Notes under the pieces: generated by a model
The model's input: only the letters and a program-made list of their open reading frames with translations
The model's database searches: none
What the model was told of the DNA's origin: nothing
Program-made: the position numbers and the translations under genes
In this document: in pieces, positions 43,341 through 52,081 of the stretch
Numbering within the stretch: the first letter of the stretch is position 1
Layout: every line of letters starts with the position of its first letter
From: an uncultured Flavobacteriaceae bacterium
GTDB taxonomy: Bacteria > Bacteroidota > Bacteroidia > Flavobacteriales > Flavobacteriaceae
Direction of reading: 5' to 3'
DNA: 64,000 bases
Assembly: GCA_947503005.1 (NCBI GenBank)
Contig: CANNCA010000006.1
Span: forward strand, 266,941-330,940

Positions 43341-44714
43341 ATGAATTTATTCCTTGCTTTTGAGTTTACCAATTTCGTCGGTCGTTTTCACCCTATACTA
43401 GTTCATCTACCCATTGGCTTTCTGCTCTTAGGCATTCTAATGGAATGGCACCAAAGAACTAGTAAAACCGAAAAACTGAGCAATCTTATAGCTTACGCAT
43501 GGCTGCTCGGGGCTATTGGCGGGGCATTTGCGGCTTTCTGCGGATGGTGGCTAGGTGAAACTGGTCTTTATTTTGAAGACGACCTGTTTCTACATCGTTG
43601 GGCCGGTATTCTGATTGTCATCATTTCTTTTATAGGATGGCAGATAAAAAAGAATCCTGAGAAATATTCCAGAGTAAAACACCACGTTGCGAACTTTTTG
43701 ATTCTTGGCTTGTTGATTTTTGAAGGACATTTAGGAGGAAACCTCACGCATGGCGCATCTTATTTATTTGAATACGCTCCTGACGCTTTGCGAAATTTCA
43801 TGGTAGATGAAAAATCGGATATTGTTGATCTTTCCAAATCAGATTCCGTTTTGGTTTACAATGATTTAGTAAAACCAATTTTTGAACAGAAGTGCTTTGC
43901 ATGCCATAACGATGAAGTACAAAGAGGTGGACTGAATATGGCATCAATAGATTCCATGTTGGTTGGCGGTGATGAAGGTCCGGCATTTTTAGCAGGTAAT
44001 GTTATTGAAAGCGAATTGTTCAAACGTGTAACCCTTCCTCAGAAAAATATAAAATTTATGCCTCCTGTGGGTGATATATTGACCTATGATGAAATCAAAA
44101 TCGTGGAGTGGTGGATAGCGGAAGGAGCCGAATCGGACAAAAAAATAACAGATATAGCTGTGACCGAAAGTGTTAAACCAACTTTGCTTAGACGCTACGG
44201 CTTAGATACCAACCCGAAACCATACTATGAAATGGTCAGTATAGCCCCTCTGGATAGTATTGCATTTACAAATCTGGAGAAGAACGGTTTTATGGTAAAG
44301 ATGTTAGGAGCTTCTAACCCTCTATTGGATGTAAAATTTACCGGTGATGCTTTTACTACTGAACAACTGAAAAGTCTTGAAGCCGCAGCGGAGCATATCA
44401 CTTGGCTTTCTCTCGCACAATCAAACATAACAGATGAAGGACTGGCAACTATAGCCAAATTCAAAAACCTTACGCGTTTACAATTGGAAAAGACGAACAT
44501 TTCGGATATCGGTATCGCCAATCTGTCATCTTTAAAACATTTAGAAGCCCTTAATCTGTACGGCACCAAGGTCACCAATGACTGCCTTTCAGAAATCAAA
44601 AAGATGGAAAGCCTAAAGCGCGTGTATCTATGGCAAACCGGTGTCACACCTACTGATGCAAAAACATTGGAAGAAAGCAATAAGAACCTTGAAATAATCA
44701 TCGGCCAGGGATAA
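43341..44714 (+). CDS. DUF2231-like membrane / cytochrome c / leucine-rich repeat fusion
   Basis: A 457-residue three-part protein. Residues 1-135 hold about four membrane helices with histidines (RFHPILVHLPIGFLLLGI, ENH-free loops, LHRWAGILIVI), like DUF2231 membrane domains. Residues ~170-265 form a planctomycete-type cytochrome c domain with haem motif CFACH (185-189) and a candidate axial Met240 in KFMPPVG. Residues ~340-455 contain short leucine-rich repeats (NLTRLQLEKTNISDIGIANL). This looks like a membrane-anchored electron carrier with a protein-binding tail. It lies 16 bp after the propeller gene and 5 bp before the hydroxyacid dehydrogenase gene. Confidence 0.85.
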   Translation: MNLFLAFEFTNFVGRFHPILVHLPIGFLLLGILMEWHQRTSKTEKLSNLIAYAWLLGAIGGAFAAFCGWWLGETGLYFEDDLFLHRWAGILIVIISFIGWQIKKNPEKYSRVKHHVANFLILGLLIFEGHLGGNLTHGASYLFEYAPDALRNFMVDEKSDIVDLSKSDSVLVYNDLVKPIFEQKCFACHNDEVQRGGLNMASIDSMLVGGDEGPAFLAGNVIESELFKRVTLPQKNIKFMPPVGDILTYDEIKIVEWWIAEGAESDKKITDIAVTESVKPTLLRRYGLDTNPKPYYEMVSIAPLDSIAFTNLEKNGFMVKMLGASNPLLDVKFTGDAFTTEQLKSLEAAAEHITWLSLAQSNITDEGLATIAKFKNLTRLQLEKTNISDIGIANLSSLKHLEALNLYGTKVTNDCLSEIKKMESLKRVYLWQTGVTPTDAKTLEESNKNLEIIIGQG

Positions 44715-44719
44715 AGGAA

Positions 44720-45883
44720 ATGACCAAAAATAAAAAACTTAGCTTCGATTATCGCTATCCTTCAGTGGAAGACCTAAGGGCAAGGGCTAAGAAAAGGATT
44801 CCAAAATTTGCGTTTGAATATTTAGATGGAGGTTGTAACGAAGACATCAATCTGCACAAAAATACTGCTGAAATTCGTAAGGTTGAACTCCTTCCGTATT
44901 ATCTCAGTGAGCATTCCGAATCAAAAATGCAAACTAAGCTCTTTGGCCATACCTATGACGCCCCCTTTGGAATTGCTCCTGTAGGGCTACAAGGCCTTAT
45001 GTGGCCAAATGCACCTGAAATACTAGCAAAAGCGGCCTTTGAGCACAATATTCCATTTGTTCTGAGCACTGTATCTACAAGTAGCATTGAGCGCATCTCA
45101 GAAATCACTGAAGGACAAGCATGGTTTCAACTATACCATCCGGCAAAAACAGAGGTAAGAGATGATATCATCAAACGAGCGGGAGCGGCGGAGTGCCCCG
45201 TACTGGTAATCCTATCCGATGTACCAACTTTTGGATTCAGACCTAGGGATATTCGCAACGGACTAGCGATGCCACCGAGTATGTCAATTAAAAATATACT
45301 CCAGATATTGGGAAAACCCCATTGGGCATTGCATACACTTCGACACGGTCAGCCCAATTTTGAAACCCTTAGACCATATATGCCAAAAAACCTGGATTTA
45401 AAACAACTAGGGCAATTCATGGACCAGACTTTCTCAGGTCGATTAAATGAAGAGCGCATAAAACCTATTCGGGAGCTCTGGAAAGGAAAATTGGTACTAA
45501 AAGGAGTTGCTAATGAGGCCGATGTAGAAAAGGCCGTTCAATTGGGCCTAGACGGTGTAATCGTTTCCAATCATGGCGGACGTCAACTAGATGCTGGCGA
45601 ATCAACCATTAAACCACTAAGTCGGATTGCCAAAACTTACGGCGACCAAATAAAAGTAATGATGGATAGTGGTCTTCGCTCTGGTCCTGACATTGCCCGT
45701 ACACTGGCTAGCGGTGCTGAATTCACTTTTATGGGCCGCTCTTTCATGTATGGTGTATCCGCATTAGGGAACAAGGGAGGCGACCATACTATTTCAGTTT
45801 TAAAAACACAGCTACAGCAAGTAATGGAGCAGATTTGCTGCCAAAACACTAAGGACTTTCCAAGACATTTAGTACAAGTATAA
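44720..45883 (+). CDS. FMN-dependent alpha-hydroxy-acid dehydrogenase (L-lactate dehydrogenase-like)
   Basis: A 387-residue TIM-barrel flavoenzyme oxidising an L-2-hydroxyacid to a 2-oxoacid. Key residues are visible: AFEYLDGGCNED at the N-terminus, PVGLQGLMWPNAPEILAKAA, FQLYHPAK, Lys261 in VLKGVANEADVEKA, catalytic His285 and Arg288 in IVSNHGGRQLD, and MMDSGLRSGPDIARTLASGA. It has no signal peptide, so it is cytoplasmic or membrane-associated. Relatives use lactate, glycolate or mandelate; which one applies here is not evident. It is the last gene of the five-gene cluster and is closed by a terminator. Confidence 0.92.
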   Translation: MTKNKKLSFDYRYPSVEDLRARAKKRIPKFAFEYLDGGCNEDINLHKNTAEIRKVELLPYYLSEHSESKMQTKLFGHTYDAPFGIAPVGLQGLMWPNAPEILAKAAFEHNIPFVLSTVSTSSIERISEITEGQAWFQLYHPAKTEVRDDIIKRAGAAECPVLVILSDVPTFGFRPRDIRNGLAMPPSMSIKNILQILGKPHWALHTLRHGQPNFETLRPYMPKNLDLKQLGQFMDQTFSGRLNEERIKPIRELWKGKLVLKGVANEADVEKAVQLGLDGVIVSNHGGRQLDAGESTIKPLSRIAKTYGDQIKVMMDSGLRSGPDIARTLASGAEFTFMGRSFMYGVSALGNKGGDHTISVLKTQLQQVMEQICCQNTKDFPRHLVQV

Positions 45884-45907
45884 CTATAACGATGTTATTA
45901 AATAAAA

Positions 45908-45940
45908 AATCGGCTCCCAATTAAAGGAGCCGATTTCAAT
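45908..45940. terminator. Bidirectional terminator
   Basis: A perfect 11-bp stem, AAATCGGCTCC at 45908-45918 with GGAGCCGATTT at 45926-45936, lies between the convergent hydroxyacid dehydrogenase and Ig-repeat genes. Confidence 0.85.
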
Positions 45941-45958
45941 ATATCTCTGAACTTATCT

Positions 45959-48238
45959 CTATTCTCTAATCAGAGGAATGGTTTCTCTGGAGCCATTAGA
46001 TCTAAGCGTCATATAATAAACTCCTTGTACCTGTCTACCGATATTAGGCAAACTCAGCTGCACATCTCTTTGAGAAGATTTAGCATCAAAAGTACCACGT
46101 TCAACCTGTATTCCAAGTGAGTTACTGATACTGTACTGAAATTTACCTGAAGAACCTTCAGGCAACCTTACAGATACCTTACCATCTGATAGCACTGGGT
46201 TCGGAAATAAAAAGGCAGACTTTCCAGATTCCGATCCTACGGTGAACATTATAGTTTTAATAGCAATAATCTGTCCCGTACTGGAGTAGGCCGCTGCAAC
46301 CAATCTATAAGATCCATTTAGTAAATTTGTTTCATTATAATCACCTTCTGTATCTCCATAAACTGCATAAGGCAAGAAAGATTCGAATCGTTGATCGTCA
46401 AGAGTTCCATCTCTGTAAATCTCAGCACCAAGTCTAACAGTGTTAGACGGGGCATTTACCCTAATATTGACCTTTTGAGTTTTTGATGAACTGATAGTGG
46501 CTCCGTCAACGAGTTCGCCAATAACTCCATCGGATACTGCGTTAATCAAATCAAAGGTGATATCCGACCCTGTAGGAGGAGGTGTGCCTGTTCCAGCAGT
46601 TATGTTTACTGTAGTGGATGCCGTTGCACCAACATTATCGGTAACCTCCACCTTGATTTCATAATCACCACTAGTGATGCCGGTGATTGGGTGTGGTGTG
46701 TAATTTGCTCCATCAGTATCTACCAATAGTCCATTGACCCAGACTTGATATTTTACAATGGTACCATCACTATCGCTCGCAGCTATCTTAACGAAAACTG
46801 TACTTCCGGGAGCTACCTGGTCTCCGTTTGAAAGTTCGGTAAAACTTACCGTGGGTACCGCATTGTCCGTAGGTGTTGGCGGTGGCGGTGGCGGTGTAGT
46901 ATCATCATCACTCCCATCAACCGTTATACTCACTGAAGATGAAGCAGTTGCACCTCCATTGTCAGTAACAGTCGCCATAATAGTATAAGAACCTGCCGCA
47001 ATATTACCAATTATATGTGGTGTATAGGATGGTCCATCGGTGTCTACCAATGCTCCATTAACGAAAATCTCATGTTTTACAACGCTACCATCTGAGTCAC
47101 TTGTGGCAAGCGCAACAGAAACATTGCTACCAGACGAAAAGTTCTGCCCGCTACTAGGACTAGTGATACTTACAGTTGGAGCATTATTTCCAGCTGGTGG
47201 CGGTGGTGGCGGTGGCATATCATCATCGTCATCATCGGTCGTATCATCACCCTCGTCAACCGTAATGCTCACTGTAGAGGTCGCGGTCGCACCCGAATTG
47301 TCAGTTACCGTCGCTAATATCGTATACGATCCCGGCTGTGCATTGTTTATTTGATGAGGTGTATAAGTCCCGCCATCAGTATCCACAACGGTACCGTTTA
47401 TCGATATTTGATGAGTTACAATACTACCATCAGAATCATTGGAAGATAGGTTAACCTCGATATTACTACCTGCAGCAAAATTTTGACCGTTACCAGGGCT
47501 CGTAATGTTTACTGTAGGAGCAACATTATCAGCTGGTGGCGGTGGTGGTGGCGGTGGTGGCGTACTACCATCACATGCAGTTGAGCCCGCATTTTGTGCA
47601 GTGCTTGCGGCAATACCTGCCCCTGTTCTGAACATAGCTAGTTTATCAACCAAAAAGCCATTTGACCTACCACCCACTTGAATGGTGTATACCCCTGGAC
47701 TAGGAAAATTTGCAAATATATTATGCCCGCCACTATCATCAGTGAAACTTGTCCAATTCCAACCAAAGGTGTTGGTGTACACCTTTAAATAACCATTCCC
47801 ACTCGCTCCTTCTGGATTTGGTGTTCGACCTGAACCTATGGGCCAAACTACCCCACTACCAAGACGACCGAAAAATGTAGAATTTCCACCACTGACCTTC
47901 AACCACATGTCATTGTGTTCTGTAGTTCCGGCATTGGTAATCCCAATTCTATTTCGCACCATGATGCGATATTCACCCGCCGTATTAATTCGTACCGTAT
48001 AATTGATTACGGAGTTACCCGGGGGGCTATTAAAAGTGTTACCACCGTTATAATAAAGGGCTTGGCCTCCTGAAGAGCCAGCATCACTTCTTCGCTCCCA
48101 AGCTCCGGCAGTTTTAGAATCCAGCTCAATCACTGCGATGCCATTTACATCTTGGAAATCAGCACCACAGCCTTGGGCGTAGATTTGCTGAAAGCAAGCA
48201 ATTAAGAATAATGATAAAAAAGTAGTTTTTAATCTCAT
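45959..48238 (-). CDS. Secreted Ig-repeat protein with T9SS C-terminal sorting domain
   Basis: A 759-residue protein with a signal peptide (residues 1-21, ending QQIYAQ). Residues ~22-215 form a beta-rich domain resembling a carbohydrate-binding module (IELDSKTAGAWERRS, GEYRIMVRNRIG, GVYTIQVGGRSNGFLVDKLA). Three Ig-like repeats of ~95 residues follow, each with APTV-I-SP-NGQNF, SDSDG and TVTDN-GATA-S-VSITVD, separated by Asp-rich and polyproline linkers (9, 7 and 6 consecutive Pro). The C-terminal ~80 residues (FLFPNPVLSDGKVSVRLPEG ... GVYYMTLRS) are a type A T9SS sorting domain. No catalytic domain is seen. The polysaccharide-binding or adhesin role is inferred. Confidence 0.88.
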   Translation of the reverse strand: MRLKTTFLSLFLIACFQQIYAQGCGADFQDVNGIAVIELDSKTAGAWERRSDAGSSGGQALYYNGGNTFNSPPGNSVINYTVRINTAGEYRIMVRNRIGITNAGTTEHNDMWLKVSGGNSTFFGRLGSGVVWPIGSGRTPNPEGASGNGYLKVYTNTFGWNWTSFTDDSGGHNIFANFPSPGVYTIQVGGRSNGFLVDKLAMFRTGAGIAASTAQNAGSTACDGSTPPPPPPPPPADNVAPTVNITSPGNGQNFAAGSNIEVNLSSNDSDGSIVTHQISINGTVVDTDGGTYTPHQINNAQPGSYTILATVTDNSGATATSTVSITVDEGDDTTDDDDDDMPPPPPPPAGNNAPTVSITSPSSGQNFSSGSNVSVALATSDSDGSVVKHEIFVNGALVDTDGPSYTPHIIGNIAAGSYTIMATVTDNGGATASSSVSITVDGSDDDTTPPPPPPTPTDNAVPTVSFTELSNGDQVAPGSTVFVKIAASDSDGTIVKYQVWVNGLLVDTDGANYTPHPITGITSGDYEIKVEVTDNVGATASTTVNITAGTGTPPPTGSDITFDLINAVSDGVIGELVDGATISSSKTQKVNIRVNAPSNTVRLGAEIYRDGTLDDQRFESFLPYAVYGDTEGDYNETNLLNGSYRLVAAAYSSTGQIIAIKTIMFTVGSESGKSAFLFPNPVLSDGKVSVRLPEGSSGKFQYSISNSLGIQVERGTFDAKSSQRDVQLSLPNIGRQVQGVYYMTLRSNGSRETIPLIRE

Positions 48239-48620
48239 AGTAAAATGTTTAGTGGAGTTAAAATTATTTTATAAAATAAATGATCTGCCAAAAAAAGCTT
48301 TATCGTGCAATTTTCCGAAAAGCAAAATTTAACAAATCAAGATAATACGCTATTTTTGATGTATAATTCGTTGGTTAAAGAGATGTTAAATCTCCATATC
48401 TCTATTTATACGACGAAAGTATCATTTTGGACTACGAAATGCGTAAAAAAAACAAAAAGATCGATGAACGGTCAAAAACGTTAAGATTTCTTTTAGATTT
48501 TGGATAGTGGAATTTCCTGTAAAAAGGTAAAGTTCATCTCTTTAGAGTAGATATCGTTTATCTTAGGCTGATTAGCAAACAACTTAATATCAACTTTTCA
48601 TATGTGCGGGCAAAAATAAA
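48239..48620. other. Intergenic region upstream of the Ig-repeat gene (no gene seen)
   Basis: About 380 bp without a convincing ORF. It must contain the promoter of the minus-strand Ig-repeat gene. An imperfectly spaced inverted repeat, AGAGAT-N13-ATCTCT, is visible at 48379-48403. I see no other structure. Confidence 0.4.
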
Positions 48621-48650
48621 AAAAGCCATTCAGTCGATTGAATGGCTTTT
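48621..48650 (-). terminator. Terminator after tRNA-Val(UAC)
   Basis: A perfect 12-bp stem, AAAAGCCATTCA at 48621-48632 with TGAATGGCTTTT at 48639-48650, has a 6-nt loop and an A-run to the left (T-run on minus). It lies 10 bp beyond the tRNA. Confidence 0.85.
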
Positions 48651-48659
48651 TTAGAAAAG

Positions 48660-48734
48660 TGGGCCCTACTGGATTCGAACCAGTGACCCCCTGCTTGTAA
48701 GGCAGGTGCTCTGAACCAACTGAGCTAAGAGCCC
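48660..48734 (-). tRNA. tRNA-Val (anticodon UAC)
   Basis: A 75-nt minus-strand cloverleaf. The acceptor is GGGCTCT with AGGGCCC (one G-U pair), the D arm GCTC/GAGC, the anticodon stem CCTGC/GCAGG with loop CTTACAA, and the T arm ACTGG-TTCGAAT-CCAGT, identical to the other valine tRNA; the discriminator is A and CCA is not encoded. The anticodon UAC reads GUA and GUG. It lies 61 bp after folC, so it may be cotranscribed with it. Confidence 0.94.
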
Positions 48735-48795
48735 TAAAAAGGGATTGCAAATATAGAATTGTTTTTTCTTTGACCAAAAGAAAAAAACAGAAAAA

Positions 48796-50007
48796 TCACA
48801 CTACTTCGGCGACCGTAAAGGTACTGCCTCCAATAAATATTAAATCGGATGGTAAAGCGTCGTTGATAGCTGCCTTGACAGCGCCTTTCACGGATTGATA
48901 TGCGACTCCGTTGAGCCCAAGTACTTCTGCTTTTTCACAAAGAATTTCCGCATTTAATCCTCTAGGAATATCTGGTTTTGCAAAATAGTACTTCGCATCC
49001 CTAGGAAAAAGAGGAAGTATTGCCTCTAGGTTCTTCTCTTTGACAAACCCGAGCACTAGATGTAGGTTTTCGAATCGTTGTTGCTGTAACTGGTTCAGAA
49101 CCATGCTCAAGCCTTCCGTATTGTGGGCCGTATCACATATCACCAATGGCCTTTTTTGAAGTATTTGCCACCGCCCCAATAGCCCAGTATTCTTAGTGAC
49201 ATTTAATAGTCCATCTCTGATATGTCTTTCAAAAATCCGATATCCCTTTAATTCTGATAGGGTAACAACAACACCTTTTATATTTTTCGCCTGATAGTTT
49301 CCGTGAAGGGAGGATTTATAACTCGCTACTACCCTGTTTTCGGCAAAAATAATTTTAGAACTTCTTTCCCTTGCGACTGCATTAAACGTTTCAATAAGTT
49401 CAGCTTGGGTCTCACTTATTACCACCGGCACGTTCTCCTTTATGATACCAGCTTTCTCTAAGGCTATCTCTTCTAAAGTATTTCCTAAAAAATCGATGTG
49501 ATCAAATCCTATATTGGTGATTAATGAAACTTCTGGCGTTATTATATTTGTAGAATCCAGCCTACCACCCAATCCGACTTCTATTATAGCAATATCTACT
49601 TTTTTGTTGGCAAAATAATCAAAGGCGAGCCCAACGCTCATTTCAAAAAAGGAAAGTTTATTTTTTTCTAAGAAAACCTTGTTACCTACGATAAAATCAA
49701 CAACAGTTTTTTTTGGAATTATCTTGCCGTTGATCTTGATTCGTTCACGATAATCTTTCAAATGAGGAGAAGTATAAAGACCAACTTTATAACCAGCTTC
49801 TTGAAGTATTGATGCCAACATATGACTACTAGAGCCCTTTCCGTTGGTACCCGCTACATGAATACTTTTGAACTTATTTTCGGGATGATTTAGGTGGGAT
49901 GCAAATTTCTTAATCTTGTCCAACTTACCATTAAATGCACGCTTACCTTTTTGTTGGTACATCGGAAGTTGCGAAAACATCCAATCCAGGGTCTCTTTAT
50001 AGGTCAC
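48796..50007 (-). CDS. folC: Bifunctional folylpolyglutamate / dihydrofolate synthase
   Basis: A 403-residue Mur-ligase-fold enzyme that adds glutamate to dihydropteroate and folates. Motifs: KSIHVAGTNGKGSSSHMLAS (P-loop), VGLYTSPHLKDYRERIKING, VDIAIIEVGLGGRLDSTNII, NIGFDHIDFLGNTLEEIALE, and CDTAHNTEGLSMVLNQL. It starts directly after the tonB stop, so it ends the run gdh-nhaD-exbB-exbD-tonB-folC. Confidence 0.95.
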   Translation of the reverse strand: MTYKETLDWMFSQLPMYQQKGKRAFNGKLDKIKKFASHLNHPENKFKSIHVAGTNGKGSSSHMLASILQEAGYKVGLYTSPHLKDYRERIKINGKIIPKKTVVDFIVGNKVFLEKNKLSFFEMSVGLAFDYFANKKVDIAIIEVGLGGRLDSTNIITPEVSLITNIGFDHIDFLGNTLEEIALEKAGIIKENVPVVISETQAELIETFNAVARERSSKIIFAENRVVASYKSSLHGNYQAKNIKGVVVTLSELKGYRIFERHIRDGLLNVTKNTGLLGRWQILQKRPLVICDTAHNTEGLSMVLNQLQQQRFENLHLVLGFVKEKNLEAILPLFPRDAKYYFAKPDIPRGLNAEILCEKAEVLGLNGVAYQSVKGAVKAAINDALPSDLIFIGGSTFTVAEVV

Positions 50008-50952
50008 TTATTCTCCCAATTTGAAGTTGACCACGACAAAACCTACTTGTTGACTAGGCGCGTTAGAATCTAGGTTCCATTTGTGCATAAAGGCCGTTTT
50101 CTTTGCCGGCTCCAATAAACAAGGGTTGTTATTGGTAGTACCTTTTACTCCGGGTGTTGCACTTACCACGCGGCCGTTCTTATCAACGATAATCTTGACA
50201 ACAACTCTACCAGATTCATTGCATTCTTGAGGAACTTTGCCTTTACTGACCAAAGACCGTCCGTTAAGTCCATAGCCACCCGTACCACTTCCGGAACCTG
50301 GACTACCGTAATAACTCGTGGCATAAGGGTCGCCATCTGGCTGACCTTTGTCCCCAGCTTTATTGTCGTCTCCTTCAGAACCTGATGCTGTACCGTCCGA
50401 TTTGTTCAGGCCGCCCATCATTTCATCCAACTTCTTCTTTTTAGCTTCTTGTTCTAGTCTGGCCTTTTCTTCAGCATCCCTTTTCTGCTGTGCTATTTTT
50501 GCCGCTTTTGCTTTTTCTCTTTTAATAGCATCCTCTTTTCTTTTCTGTTCTGCTCTTGCAGCATCTTCAGCTCTCTTCTTGGCTTCTTCGGCTTGTTTTA
50601 TTTTGATGGCCTCCTCATTCTCTGCGGTCAATACCTTTTCAGATGGAGTTTGTTCAGCAACAACCTCGTCAGGAACTTCTTCCACTACTTCTTCTTCAAC
50701 GATTTCTTCTTGAATTTCTTGTTTGGCAGGTTCTACAGGTGGGGTTTCAACTGGTTCCGATCTTATTTTTTCCTTTGGCTGTACACGACCGCTTCCAAAA
50801 TCAGTAGTACCAAAATTCACGGAGATACCGTTTTCAATAGGTGGATCCATATAGGTCAGACCTATATAAAATAAAACAAGAAGGAGCACACTTAACAATA
50901 GTGTTGTAAGTGTAAAGGATTTTTTCTTGTGTCTCGTGTCTAAAAAGGACAT
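50008..50952 (-). CDS. TonB/TolA-like energy transducer
   Basis: A 314-residue protein. One N-terminal membrane helix (TLTTLLLSVLLLVLFYIGLT, residues ~15-35) is followed by a Pro/Glu-rich stretch, then a long Ala/Lys/Glu-rich alpha-helical region (~120-190, ARAEQKRKEDAIKREKAKAA) like TolA domain II. A Gly/Ser-rich linker and a TonB-type C-terminal domain (SGRVVVKIIVDKNGRVVSAT) follow. Two cysteines in the C-terminal domain may form a disulfide. Position after exbB and exbD (3-bp gap) shows it is their partner. Confidence 0.9.
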   Translation of the reverse strand: MSFLDTRHKKKSFTLTTLLLSVLLLVLFYIGLTYMDPPIENGISVNFGTTDFGSGRVQPKEKIRSEPVETPPVEPAKQEIQEEIVEEEVVEEVPDEVVAEQTPSEKVLTAENEEAIKIKQAEEAKKRAEDAARAEQKRKEDAIKREKAKAAKIAQQKRDAEEKARLEQEAKKKKLDEMMGGLNKSDGTASGSEGDDNKAGDKGQPDGDPYATSYYGSPGSGSGTGGYGLNGRSLVSKGKVPQECNESGRVVVKIIVDKNGRVVSATPGVKGTTNNNPCLLEPAKKTAFMHKWNLDSNAPSQQVGFVVVNFKLGE

Positions 50953-50955
50953 GCT

Positions 50956-51342
50956 TTAATTGGGTCGCACAGCCAAAATAACTTTGTAATTGTTCCTATT
51001 CGCAATGTCCATCACATTGACCGCTTCTTTAATAGCGACGCTTTCTTCAGCCCTTAGAATAATTGTGGGTTTATCTTGCCCTTGTAGTGCTTTTTTCAAT
51101 TCAATTTCTATATATTCTCCGTTGATTCTTTCATTGTTCACAAAATATTGCAAATTTTTATCAATGCTTACCGATACATTTTGCGTATTGGTTGACTTGC
51201 CTTTAGCCTTAGGCAAAAGTAAATCCAAAGCATTTGGTGAATTGGCCGTTAACATGAAAAAAATCAACAATAGAAATACAATATCTGTCATCGACGACAT
51301 GCTGAAGTCTGGACTTACTTTATTTCTTCCTTTCAATTTCAT
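50956..51342 (-). CDS. exbD: Biopolymer transport protein ExbD/TolR
   Basis: A 128-residue protein with one N-terminal membrane helix carrying the essential Asp (SMTDIVFLLLIFFMLTAN, Asp at residue 20) and a periplasmic domain ending in NRNNYKVILAVRPN. It forms the proton channel with ExbB. The gaps are 9 bp to exbB and 3 bp to tonB. Confidence 0.93.
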   Translation of the reverse strand: MKLKGRNKVSPDFSMSSMTDIVFLLLIFFMLTANSPNALDLLLPKAKGKSTNTQNVSVSIDKNLQYFVNNERINGEYIEIELKKALQGQDKPTIILRAEESVAIKEAVNVMDIANRNNYKVILAVRPN

Positions 51343-51351
51343 TTTCGAAAG

Positions 51352-52032
51352 TTAAAGTGGTTCGTTCAAGAGATCCAAAAATTCAACAGCGTTAGCTTCC
51401 ATCTTATGGACGACCTTATCTGTTCTGTTCACCAAGTGGTTGTAGCCAATATATGCTATAATACCCACTATCAAACCCGCAACTGTTGTTGTCATTGCAG
51501 TATAAATACCTGATGCTAACGACCCCATTTCTGCCTGACCACCACTTGTAGCCATTTCATGGAATGCTAAAATCATACCAATCACGGTTCCTAGGAAACC
51601 AATCATTGGCGCGGCACCTGCTACGGTTGCCAAAATACTGACATTCTTCTCTAGTTTATAGACTTCTAATGTACCCGCATTTTCAATTGCGGTATTGATA
51701 TCATCAAGTGGTTTTCCAATTCTAGAAACTCCTTTTGCCGTCAGTCGAGCTACCGGAGAATCAGTTTGAGCACAAAGCATTTGTGCAGCCTCTAATTTTC
51801 CATTAGTCACATGATCTCGAATTTGATTCATGAAATTACTATCTATTTTCGAAGCCGCTTTGATGGCGAAGATTCTTTCAAAATAAATATACATTGCAAC
51901 AAAAAGCATAATGAATAGCACTGAAATAATAACAACACTACCTGTGCCTCCATTAAAAATCAGATCGATAACTGAAAGTGTCTTTTCCTCAGATAGTACA
52001 TCTCCCATTTCAGGGTCTTGAAATAACGACAT
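51352..52032 (-). CDS. exbB: MotA/TolQ/ExbB proton channel protein
   Basis: A 226-residue inner-membrane protein with three hydrophobic segments: VVIISVLFIMLFVAMYIYF (residues ~34-52), VSILATVAGAAPMIGFLGTV with the following helix (~128-160), and TTTVAGLIVGIIAYIGYNHL (~184-203). The conserved APMIGFLGTVIGMI motif identifies the family. With ExbD it powers the adjacent TonB. Confidence 0.93.
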   Translation of the reverse strand: MSLFQDPEMGDVLSEEKTLSVIDLIFNGGTGSVVIISVLFIMLFVAMYIYFERIFAIKAASKIDSNFMNQIRDHVTNGKLEAAQMLCAQTDSPVARLTAKGVSRIGKPLDDINTAIENAGTLEVYKLEKNVSILATVAGAAPMIGFLGTVIGMILAFHEMATSGGQAEMGSLASGIYTAMTTTVAGLIVGIIAYIGYNHLVNRTDKVVHKMEANAVEFLDLLNEPL

Positions 52033-52081
52033 AAATTTTGCTTATTAGTGTTGCCTTTATAACGGTAGTTTATGGATTAAA

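Noticed and set aside
46758..47354. Plus-strand ORFs rich in Gly and Ser opposite the Ig-repeat gene
   Set aside because: They are the reverse complement of the polyproline and Asp-rich linkers. The minus-strand protein has a signal peptide and sorting domain and is clearly the real gene.
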